64,000 nucleotides of DNA from Tritrichomonas musculus (lineage: Eukaryota; Parabasalia; Tritrichomonadida; Tritrichomonadidae), in the NCBI GenBank assembly GCA_039105265.1, contig JAPFFF010000012.1, positions 2,418,001 through 2,482,000 on the forward strand. Reading direction: 5' to 3'. The notes beneath the pieces are model-generated. The model had not been told where the DNA came from, did not search any database, and saw nothing but the letters and a program-made list of their open reading frames with translations. The position numbers were made by a program, and so were the translations under genes. Of this stretch, positions 1-9,645 are shown piece by piece; positions within the stretch are counted from its first letter, which is position 1; each line of letters opens with the position of its first letter.

Positions 1-437
1 ATGAACGTTTCATGTATATGAATCTATAAGATAAACTTTTTAAGGGTATTGATTAAATTATTTTTTAATGAAATTCAGAAGATTTTATACTTTTATTTTT
101 AATTCAATAATGAATTAAAAAATATTTATTCTCAATTTACCTTTTTTTAATAGATATACCAAAACATGAATATCATGAGTTGCTTTAAACATTTTGCAAT
201 TTTAAAATATCCAAAGATAAGATAAATATAAATATAAATCAAAATTTTAAAATCTTAAAATAGTATAGCATATAGTTTTATAGATTCAAATGGAAGTAAA
301 AATATTGGTGGGTAAAAAAGTAATTTCGTCACCATTTTTAAAACACTTAGAATCATTTACTTTTAATAAAAATAAGATATATAATAATATATGATATTAA
401 CATTTTAATGTATTATTTTGATTCTTAAAATAATAAA
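1..437. other. AT-rich non-coding left edge
   Basis: I see no open reading frame longer than a few dozen codons and no recognisable RNA gene. The stretch is homopolymer-rich AT sequence like the other spacers. It runs up to the presumed left end of the mariner fragment. Confidence 0.5.
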
Positions 438-862
438 GGGAGCCAAAATTTTTATTAAAATTTGGCGAGAAGTGTTCTTGAAAATTAACGTCTTTAAACG
501 TATTTTTTTTTCATGAATGAAGATCAAATAGAAATACGCTCGGTGGTGAAATTCTTATGGCTCAAAGACTATAATAACAAAGACATATATGAAGAGATTT
601 GTTCTGTATATGGTGAAGAGAAAATGACGCTCCGAGAAATTCAAAACAGAACTAAAAGTCTCGAAGAGTGAAATCATTCACTTTTTGATAAAGTTCGATC
701 AGGACGACCATTAAAAAATGATTTAATAGATCCAATTTCACATATAATGGAAGAAGATCCTTATATAAGTACGAAAAAATTAGCCAAAAAATTAAATGTT
801 GCTAAACAGACCATAAAACGTATATTAATTGAAGAATTACACATGGTTAAAATAAACTTCAA
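438..862 (+). pseudogene. mariner-family transposase fragment (N-terminal DNA-binding part)
   Basis: A reading frame starts at the ATG at 513 and encodes MNEDQIEIRSVVKFLWLKDY, then a GRPLKND-type linker (AT-hook-like GRP) and a second helix-turn-helix containing STKKLAKKLNVAKQTIKRIL. That paired helix-turn-helix layout with a GRP linker is typical of the N-terminus of mariner transposases. The frame has an in-frame TGA at 669-671 (codon 53). The homology stops near 862, where the sequence passes abruptly into a MITE also present near 62.8 kb. The DDD catalytic domain is absent, so this is a dead, truncated copy. The left boundary at about 438 is a guess from a change in composition. Confidence 0.6.
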
Positions 863-1975
863 ATTCGTAATTAGTATCTCATTGTAGTAATTATAAAACC
901 ATTTTTTTCTTTTTTTGGTAAAAAAAATATTAATCATGGGTGGGACACTCTTTTTTTGACCTCAAAAAGTTTCAAAATCTCTTCGAATTTTAGGTTTTAT
1001 TTGGTGATTTTAATAAATTTTCTTACCCATTTAATAATCTTTAAATTGGTCATTGAAACCAATCAAAAAACTTAATATTCATCGAGTTTTTTTTGACTTC
1101 ACATACTAATAGATCTCTCTTCGTAAGAGATATCCTTCAAAACTACTAATACTATTTGATTTTATACATATGCATTATACATTATAAAACATAAATATTT
1201 ATAATTACTTTGTAGTTAGTCCAAAAAAGTTAATATAATAATTATTTTTAAGTTTTTTCGATACATGATCTTTTCTAACTTTTTATTTTGTAATATTCGA
1301 TTTCTTCTTTTAATGCTCAATAAAATGATATATTTTGTTTGAACATAACTTCAAAGATAAAGTTTAGTTTGAAAAATGAATTCAAAAAGTTGAATTAATA
1401 AACGGAATGATTCAATTTTCGGCGGTTAGAAAATTAATTTTAAACGATCAAACTCAATATTTTTGCTTTAAAATATATTATAAGAATAGGGAATATTATT
1501 TAAAATGAGGTTCCGCCATTTATAAAATCAAAAAATTCAAAATGACCATTTTTTACCCAAATTATTTTTTATGGAAAATAAAATGCGATTTTGATTTTTT
1601 AAATAGTAAATTATATGTAGCTATTAAAAATCTATCTAAATATAAAATAACTGGAAAAAGTCTTGGATAGCTTACACATTATTAATCAATAATATTATAG
1701 ATATCTCTTTATAAAAAAAATATATAAGATTTTCTTCACATATTCTTGCTTATGATGTTATAAATAACAATAAATGTTTACTAATCTTTTCAAAATTATA
1801 CAATTAGCATTATTTGTAAAAAATTAAAATTTAGCGAAAAAAGCGTGAGTAGCTACTCATGATATTTTTCACAAAAGTGCAAAAAAGTTTTAGCCGATTT
1901 TTTTGAAGTACGATACAGTGTCAATATTGACCTTAACCGTTTGGGGCAAAAGAGATTTGGGGCAAAAAAAATCTC

Positions 1976-1976
<1 letters not shown>
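863..1976. mobile_element. MITE copy 1, left end missing and interrupted by an insertion
   Basis: 863-936 and 1681-1976 closely match 62815-63153 in the same orientation. Shared landmarks include CACAAAAGTGCAAAAAAGTT, AGTACGATACAGTGTCAATA and CCTTAACCGTT. In the copy at 62 kb the segment is bounded by inverted repeats of about 100 bp. Here only the right inverted repeat (about 1850-1976) remains, and the left one is lost at the junction with the mariner fragment. No coding capacity is seen, so it is a non-autonomous DNA element. Confidence 0.65.
937..1680. mobile_element. 744-bp insertion inside MITE copy 1
   Basis: Compared with the second MITE copy, which is continuous across 62881-62890, this copy has 744 extra bases bounded by the 8-bp direct repeat ATTAATCA (929-936 and 1681-1688). 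The repeat looks like a target-site duplication. The insert begins TGGGTGGGACACTC. I could not find convincing inverted repeats at its ends, nor an open reading frame. An 8-bp duplication would suit a hAT-like element, but the family is not established. Confidence 0.45.

Positions 1977-2002
<26 letters not shown>
1977..2002. repeat. (TA)n microsatellite
   Basis: An uninterrupted TA dinucleotide run directly follows the outer end of MITE copy 1. TA tracts are common targets of TA-inserting DNA elements. Confidence 0.9.
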
Positions 2003-2006
<4 letters not shown>

Positions 2007-2057
2007 ATTCAAAATTTTAAAAAAAATTGAAAGAGGTTCAGATAATCATCCATCCAG

Positions 2058-2110
2058 GCTGGGACAACATTGAATACTTTTCATAGAAAAATGAAAAAGT
2101 TGTCCCAAGC
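2058..2110. repeat. imperfect palindrome GCTGGGACAAC / GTTGTCCCAAGC
   Basis: GCTGGGACAAC (2058-2068) is mirrored by GTTGTCCCAAGC (2099-2110), with further pairing TTTTCAT/ATGAAAA inside. It could be the remains of a tiny MITE or an RNA hairpin. No gene is adjacent, and the rest of the spacer up to 2687 shows nothing I can name. Confidence 0.5.
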
Positions 2111-2687
2111 TTTTTGCATTGGACTTTATATCAGAAAATAGATGATTTAGTCGATTGCTATTTGAAAACAAGAGCAAATGAAATAAATTGACATTTGAAA
2201 AAAATAAAAAAGTTTTTTTTCAATGAGTGTTTTTTAATTATTCAGGTACTTTTTGTATGAATATTTTGCTTTTTGTTTGATATTGATAGTTTTTCAAAGA
2301 TATTTACGTAATTTTATGACGTTAATTTTTTTGAAAATTTGGTGTTCAAAATGCTTGATACACAATTTTAAAGAACTTGGTGAGCTTTATACAGGACAAA
2401 AGAATACATATTATTTATTGGAAATCTTTTCATTTTCATTCCTGCGCGGCAGGAAAAACCAATTACCATAAAAGATATCATATGCGTATCATATGATTAT
2501 TAAATAAGTTGCAAATTTCATCTAAATAAGTAGCAAATTGACAAATTTAAGACAATTTTACAATAATAAAAATCAAAATTTCAAACATATAAGCAGATAA
2601 TTATAATGATAACTAATGACATCATAATAATATATCAATATAACATTTTAATTTATTTAAATAAAACAATTTAAGCAATATTTATTT

Positions 2688-3089
2688 TTATTCAGAATCT
2701 GAATAATCAGTGTCTCGTTTATAATCACCAGGTTTTTCTTTTTTCCTTTTTTCAGATATTATTTTTCTATCAATACGATCTTGAGTTTTATTCTCAGGTG
2801 TACTTCTTTTAACTGATTGCTGAGCTCGTTGAAAATCCACTTTTTTAATTTTAGTTTCATTTCGTTTACTTGGTTCAAATAAATTCATTCGCCTACGGAG
2901 CTCAATTTCAAAAATTGGTCCTTCATTATGATGAAGAACAGCATGTTTATCCCGAATCTCTTGCGAAGCAGGAAAGTAAATACTTTTATTATCATAAATC
3001 AATTGCTCTTTATGAAAACTTTCATTATAATTTGATAAATCACTCAATTTCTTAGTAATCACAAACGAAACGAAACCCAAACAAACCAA
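2688..3089 (-). pseudogene. unidentified coding fragment, charged C-terminus
   Basis: About 130 codons are open. The frame has no good ATG at its upstream end (it would have to begin at TTG), so this is probably the 3' part of a longer gene that has lost its start. The protein has a conserved-looking segment (NKSIYFPASQEIRDKH, then HHNEGPIFEIELRRR), followed by a strongly charged Lys/Arg/Glu tail ending DTDYSDSE. Composition is more coding-like than its surroundings. I do not recognise the family. It lies in a transposon-rich zone and may belong to a mobile element. No function is claimed. Confidence 0.35.
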
Positions 3090-3778
3090 GTCAAATCCAA
3101 ATCTTTTAAAAAATGATTTTGAAAATAAATATATTTTTTTTAGACTTAATATTTTATCTAAATATTATGTTCTATCATATTTCACATAAATAGGTTTTAT
3201 ATTCTTTGATAATTTTATATATATATATAAACATAATTTCATAAGTCGGTAATATAGGTGAAATTTTACCATAACCGTTGAAAAATATTCAAAATTTTAC
3301 TTTTATTTGAGTGTTTTATTATATCAAAAAGTTGTACCTAGTGAATTAAAAAATATTTTCTATTAGACTTATGATTTTTCTCCACAATGTAAATACAACA
3401 CAGTAGAACACTAATACAGAAAGAAACAAGTGTTATAACAAATTGGTGAATTTTCATTCCAAAAGGCAAATCAATATATATTTTAGAATTACGAACCACT
3501 TTTTTTGGAAACATTTTGAATGATTTTTGATCTTACAAACAAATAAATCCACAAAAAAGTTTCTTTATAATCAACTTTTTCTGAAAAATTGTATTTGTTC
3601 GATTTTTTTTTTTTTTTATGTAAAACCTCTTTTGCTTTTCGATAAACAACTCAATTTTTGGTTTAAAAAGTAAGGTTATATCAAAATAAAACGTGTTATG
3701 TACATTTTCTTGTGATTATTTTGAATATGAATTGGAATAAATGTGAAATCATTTACTTAAAAAGGAAAAAAAAATGAT

Positions 3779-3809
3779 ATAGCAAGGGATTCAAACTATC
3801 CCTTGCTAT
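3779..3809. repeat. 12-bp perfect hairpin
   Basis: ATAGCAAGGGAT (3779-3790) and ATCCCTTGCTAT (3798-3809) form a perfect stem with a 7-base loop. It lies just 5' of the decayed coding region at 3.8 kb and is GC-richer than its setting. It could be an element end or a transcript hairpin. Confidence 0.6.
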
Positions 3810-3810
3810 A

Positions 3811-4584
3811 GAAGTATTTGGAGATGTACCAAAAGATCAACTTTTGGAAAAGTAGCCCATTGATATACATATTTATTATGGATTTGGAAAAAACCCAAAA
3901 AAATCAACATTTAATATACCAGTTCAAATTGAAACCTTTGAACTTGGCACTAAACAAATCACTCCTGAAGTTTTTGAATCATTTGAAAAATGGTATAATT
4001 ATTTTGCTTCCTTCAAAGGACAAAATATAAAATTTTTGCTGTTTGTAAAGACAAGTAATATCAATACAAATATTGGTTGTGGTTTTATTTCCTTAGAAAT
4101 ACATTTTGGTTATATGCTCCTTTTGGAAATTAACGAGTTTTAATACGTTACAGTTAACCGAAATATTTCCACAAGGTTAACACAGGCGAAATTAATGATT
4201 CCCCCAAGTTTGGCTGTTGTCATGGAAAGATCAAATATAGGCGTTAATACAGTAAATAATCTTTTTGAAAATATAAGACAAGAAAGAGAAAATCATTTTG
4301 TAGAGATTAATAATTCTTCTCAAAATTTGGTATCTTTAAGGTTCGACCAAATAACCACTCAACCAGAACAAATAACCAAAATCACCATTTGGAAGAGGTA
4401 CGAAGTCCTTCTGTTCTCTTAAAATAACTTATTTTTTGTCATAGATGAACATTTTCGAAACCTTGATAGAACCATAAGCCTAGATCCCGAAGTTGTCAAA
4501 GAAATTTGCACATCAATTTTAAATCGTCATCAAACAATGACCGAAATCATTGCAAACAATGAAAATGATGACGATGAGATTTAA
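3811..4584 (+). pseudogene. decayed coding region of unknown family
   Basis: Several open stretches on the plus strand keep a coding-like composition. One encodes STFNIPVQIETFELGTKQIT followed by PEVFESFEKWYNYFASFKGQ. One starts at 4195 (MIPPSLAVVMERSNIGVNTV). The last ends with an acidic tail NNENDDDEI just before the stop at 4584. They are not in a single frame, so the gene looks broken. A GTACG...TAG stretch near 4400-4444 resembles an intron, but removing it did not restore a continuous frame in the options I tried. The family is unknown. Confidence 0.35.
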
Positions 4585-4599
4585 TTTATTTAAACATAA

Positions 4600-5466
4600 C
4601 CTTTTTAATTTTCTTATTTTTTTTTTTTTTTTTTTTTTTAAAAAATATATAAAATGGAAGAAGGGTCGAAACTATCGAATTTATAACAAATATGATTATA
4701 ATTAATATATTTTATTTAATGACATATAATAAAATTAAATTATTAATTATGATATATTTAATGCGATAGAAAACAAGATATTACTATAAAAAATAATGAC
4801 TTTTGAATTCAAATGCTGATCGTAATAGGCAAATTTTTAACTTTGAATAATTTTGTTAAAACTTTTCTATAAAAATCATTTTATTAATCATTTATATCAT
4901 AAAAGTATCATATATTTGCTTTTTGGTTGGTATAAATTGGAATTTCTTGCCTAATAATGTTGGACTTTGCTAATGTATATTAAATTAGATATGCAATTTT
5001 TTTGATGATTTGATGAAATGAAGCTCCAAAACATAAAATATCCTGTTTATTATTGATAATCATCATTAGAAATTTATATTTCTAAAAAAATAAACTTAAA
5101 TAAGTAAATCATATTTCTGTTACGAAAAATGTAGCGCACCAAATTCAATGAAATTTGGCCATCAGAAAATGCATATATGATAACGATGATTTTATCAATA
5201 TTTCAAAAATTTGTTATGAAATTGGAGAGAAAAGATGAATTTAAAATTGAGAGGAAATCTTGTAAAGTTCTCAATTCTGATTTTAAAAAACATAAATTTC
5301 TCATTTAAAATAATAATTATAATAAATCTAATAGATTAAAATTTTTATTATATTTGTGCTTAATAAAAATTCAAACTATAAATTTAAAATATTCAAAATC
5401 AATCGTTTTTCGAAATCAAAATTTTGAAAAAATTATAAACGGTTTAGTGTCTACCGTTCTAAAATG
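4600..5466. other. AT-rich spacer
   Basis: There is no coding frame of note and no recognisable RNA gene. It contains a T run near 4619-4639 and ends in the long A run at 5467. Confidence 0.5.

Positions 5467-5521
<55 letters not shown>
5467..5521. repeat. poly(A) run of about 55 bases
   Basis: A run of about 55 A directly abuts the left copy of the 171-bp inverted repeat. The right copy is also followed by an A run (22682-22690) outside its end. This may reflect insertion into A-rich targets, but it makes any short target duplication unreadable. Confidence 0.95.
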
Positions 5522-5524
<3 letters not shown>

Positions 5525-5692
5525 TTTCAGTAAAAATCACCCCCTCAATTTCACTTAACGGCCAAATTGCCCTTCAAATCAACTGGTGAAAAGTGCGATG
5601 TTTACTTCATTTCGCACTTTTCACCTTTGGTAGTATTCAATTTACTTCATTTTTTATTCAATTTTATAAATTCATTTTACACTTTTCACCAG
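5522..5692. repeat. 171-bp repeat, left copy of an exact inverted pair
   Basis: This segment begins GGGTTTCAGTAAAAATCACC and ends CACTTTTCACCAG. Its reverse complement occurs at 22511-22681 with no difference that I can find over all 171 bases. It is much GC-richer than the flanks. It holds internal inverted motifs: CTGGTGAAAAGTGCG, then CGCACTTTTCACC, then ACACTTTTCACCAG. It is either the end of a large element spanning 5522-22681 or a stand-alone MITE whose second copy lies in the opposite orientation. Confidence 0.85.
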
Positions 5693-6796
5693 AATTCAAA
5701 ATATTTCGAAAAATAAAATATAAATATTATATGAGAAATTAAAACTTATCAAAAAAATATTTTAAAAATAAGCTATCAGGAATCATAAGAAATTAATATT
5801 TAAAAATAGTTCCTTTTTATTAAAAATTGAAAATCTGCATATAATGGAGATATTATAAAATTAAGTATTTGACCATTTTTTAGATTAAATGTTAATATAA
5901 AAGATTAGTAAAAGTGAATATGATATTAAAATAAAATAAAATTGAATTTAAAAAGATTTAAAATATATCAAATATTTGAGGTTTTTCATAATTCAAAAAA
6001 TCCAGTAAAATTATTCAAAAAAATCGTTATAAACACCTCCTATGATATTATTTTTGAGTAATTCTCAAAAAAATTGTAGAATTATTAGCCATTATAATTT
6101 TCATTAAAAATAATTATGATATTGATTTATATTATAAAAAAGATTTATTTACGATATTTTACAATTGAATTAAGTTTCGAAAAAGAAAATTTCAAAGGGA
6201 AATTAGATTTTATTTTGGTGATAAATTAAATAAAAATTGAATGGTTATTACACATTTAAATTGAAATAAATAAAATAATTGCAAACGTATATATAAGTTA
6301 ATAAATTATAAACGCATTGAGAATAAAAAAATTTAAAATTTTTTTAACTTGAATTAATTATTTGTGATCAATGAGATTCTTTTCTTCGAATTAAAAAATA
6401 AATCAATTTGGAATTCATAGATTTACAAAAATGATATAGAAATTTTGTTAATAAATCGTTTTTATGCTTCTGAATTACAATCGAATATACATTGAATTTT
6501 TCAATAGAATCAATTTTTGAGGGGAATGGAAATATCATTCATTCTTCAAATACTGAAAGAATTTTGATTTTTTTGATTATTAAGAAATATCCGATAACTA
6601 CTTCATCATATGAATATAAATTATTTTTATCATAATGTATATTAAATATATAAAATATATAATATTCATCTGATTTTGTTTATATTTATTATTATCATAA
6701 ATATATTTAAATTAATATATATTTTAAAAATTGTTTTGCTTTTTTAAAATTTCTAATGAATGTAAAAAATTTAGATATTCGCATTTTATATTTTTA
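5693..6796. other. AT-rich spacer
   Basis: No reading frame, RNA gene or repeat that I can name. The composition is extremely AT-rich throughout. Confidence 0.5.
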
Positions 6797-7803
6797 TGTG
6801 TGGTGAAACTAGAACTTTTTATATAAAAAATCATATTTGAATCTTTATATCATATATTAATATTTATTTTATCATTACTAAAAAATTTGTTAGAGGAGTA
6901 AAAAATATTATCTTACCAATTTCGAGATAAAATTATTTTTAAAATGTATAGGAAAAAAAATATATAAAAAATCGTTATTATTTTAAAAAAGATCAATCTT
7001 CAGAAAATTTGAATTGATAAAAAACTTTAGGAAAAGTTTAACACAACATCGAAAAATTTAAAACAAAATTTACATTTTTTATATAGCTTTTCTTTAATTT
7101 TAGATTTTTAATAAATTAAAAAATTATATTTATTTATATATAAATTAAACAAGCAAAGTAAATACAGTAGTAATTTTATGTTTATTAAGATATTTTTATT
7201 TTTAATATTTTGCATATAATCATATAAAAAAATACCATTAAACATAGACCCTATGAATGAAACTATGCAATATCTTTTTTTAGTTTAATATACTATTAAT
7301 GATATTACAAATTTTTATTTTAGAATTTTATCAATGGATTGATATAAGCCAAACAAAATAGGTTCTGTATTTTCTCAAAATCAACAAGACGAAATTTATA
7401 GCAGTACTTTTATCTAATATAACTCAATCTATAAACATTAATATTATGATATTATTGGAGAAAATGAGGGTAATTTTCAAGGAAATTAAATATTTATTTT
7501 TTTTTACTGAATTTGCATAAATATCTTATATTTATTAAAAGTTATCTTAAATTTTGCTAGTAAAAAATATCGCTTGAAATAAAATATATTTATATTTATA
7601 ACAATTAAATTTAGAATGAAATAATAATCGAAATATTTGAGATATTGAGTTTGGCAAAAGTATTGATATTTTTAAAATATATTTTGCTATTTTATATTAA
7701 ACATAATTTATATCAAATATATATAGTAAATATATGAATTACTAAACTCAATAAAAAGATATTTGCAAAATTATCACTTCATTTTATTTAGTTTCACCAC
7801 ACA
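6797..7803. mobile_element. 1.0-kb TA-flanked MITE with 15-bp inverted ends
   Basis: TGTGTGGTGAAACTA (6797-6811) is mirrored exactly by TAGTTTCACCACACA (7789-7803). Both ends are flanked by TA (6795-6796 and 7804-7805), the duplication expected of Tc1/mariner/pogo-superfamily elements. The interior is AT-rich with no coding frame, so the element is non-autonomous. Its ends differ from those of the pogo-like element that follows at 8454. Confidence 0.65.
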
Positions 7804-7805
7804 TA

Positions 7806-8451
7806 TATTTTTGCTTTTTCTTCTCAATTATTTTCCGATCAATTGAAAAAATGAGAGGATTTGAATGCCTTCTCAATGATATTACCTAACATTATCAGCT
7901 GTTTAAAAAACTTATCTTTAGTAACACCCCGTCATTTTTTTAAAAAACTTTCGATATAATGCATTAAAACAGAAATCGAAGTCCAAAAAAAAAAAAAAAA
8001 AAAAAAACAATTGAATATTTTATTTAAGACATTAATCAAAAATCGGGCTCCGTCCAGCTCTATGTTTTTTAGTACAGTTTTAATATAGCGCCTTACTTTT
8101 TTCTCGATTTTCTTCGTCATATGTTTTTTGAGCGATGTATTTTTTTCTCAATCACTAAGTAAATTATTGCAATACTTCTAATTTAACATTAAAAAAAATT
8201 AAATTTCTGATAATTTTTTTCTTGTTTTTAGTTTTTTCTATGAAATAATTTTTCTTATTTTTTTTTTTTTTTTAAGAACAGGAAATGAAAATAATATAAT
8301 TTAAAACAGCAGTATCATGTTATAATTTATTATGAATATTGATGAGTTGTATTGTTGACACTTAAAATTGAATAATCTCATTCATTGAAATTGAAAATCT
8401 GGATTATGTTCATTTTTTGTATAAAAGCAATATATAATATTTTTTCAAACA
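7806..8451. other. spacer between two DNA elements
   Basis: It contains an A run (about 7985-8007) and a short minus-strand frame (7932-8120) that is mostly translated homopolymer. No support for a gene. Confidence 0.45.
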
Positions 8452-9645
8452 TACCCATGTTTTCTACGATAGGAGATACTTTTTCCAATTCAATGATTTA
8501 CATATTATTCTCTCACAATTTTTGTTTAAAAAAGTTCTAGAGTACGTTTATTTTCTTTAGAACATATTTTCTATTTATTCAAAATATGACAGTTCTTTTT
8601 TTATTATTCAATTTTGTAAAAAAAAAAATACGTTTTTTATTTATTTTTTTCAAAAAAATTAGTTTTCTCCTTCATTTTTTAGGAATTCAAAAAAAAAAGT
8701 TTAAAAATGTTTTATCTATCTAAAGCTTATTATTTTTCAAAAATAAAATTTTCGGTAAAAAAAAAAAGCTGAAAAAATTCTTTTTGTTTGAAAATGTACT
8801 TCATTTTAAGCAATGGTTTATTATCAAAAAATATTTCTCTGGTAATTAGCTTTCGAATAAAAGATGTTTCATCTCTTTTTATTTTTTTATCCTTGCAAAA
8901 TGCATAATTTAAGATTAAAATTTTTTAAAAAATATTTGGTGTAACCGAAATTTATATGCATATTTGACATATACATTACTTAAATTTTTATTTTAAAATA
9001 AAATCTATTAAATGGCTTTTTGGTTGTTATATATCTTGAGTTTTTTTACCTCTTTACTTTTGTAAAAAATGGCTTAGATATGAATATTAATGTAGTAAAT
9101 TCTTCATGCAATATTTTTATATGATTTTTTCACCATCTTTTTTTTTCGAGATATTAAATATTATTTTTAGGTTTATTTGGCAAATAGGCAATTTGAAGCG
9201 AAAATATCATATATTATTTGAAATCAAATATTGTTTGAGATGCTTTTTTTTTTTATTATTAGTAAAATATAAAAAATATTTTAAATTAAGCTAAATTTAA
9301 TGAATTTATAAAATCACTTTTACATATTTCAATTTAATAGTATATATTTAAAAAGGTATTTGTATTTTTTTTGTTTATTTTTCAAAAAATAAGATTTTTT
9401 ATTCTTTGATAAAATTCTGAATTTATATTTTATCTTCAGAAAATTGAGGTGATTATATTAATTTTATTATAAAATTCTGAATTTATATTTTATCCTTCTG
9501 AAAATTCCCATATTTTATATGAATTATTCATTCAATAATAAAATAACAATTCAATATTTGAGAAAATTATTCTTACTCTTTATAGCAATGAGGAAAACAT
9601 AAAAAAAGAAGTAGCAATTCATTTTTAATTAAGCAACACTTATCA

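Noticed and set aside
2253-2471. 72-residue plus-strand frame
   Set aside because: It has Phe/Leu/Ile-rich composition as expected from AT-rich non-coding DNA, with no initiator-like context and no recognisable motif.
4399-4444. GTACG...TAG stretch as a spliceosomal intron
   Set aside because: Removing it did not connect the neighbouring open frames in any phase I tried, and the locus is already decayed.
7932-8120. 62-residue minus-strand frame
   Set aside because: It consists largely of a poly-Phe tract from the A run. The short charged parts on each side are not enough to call a gene.
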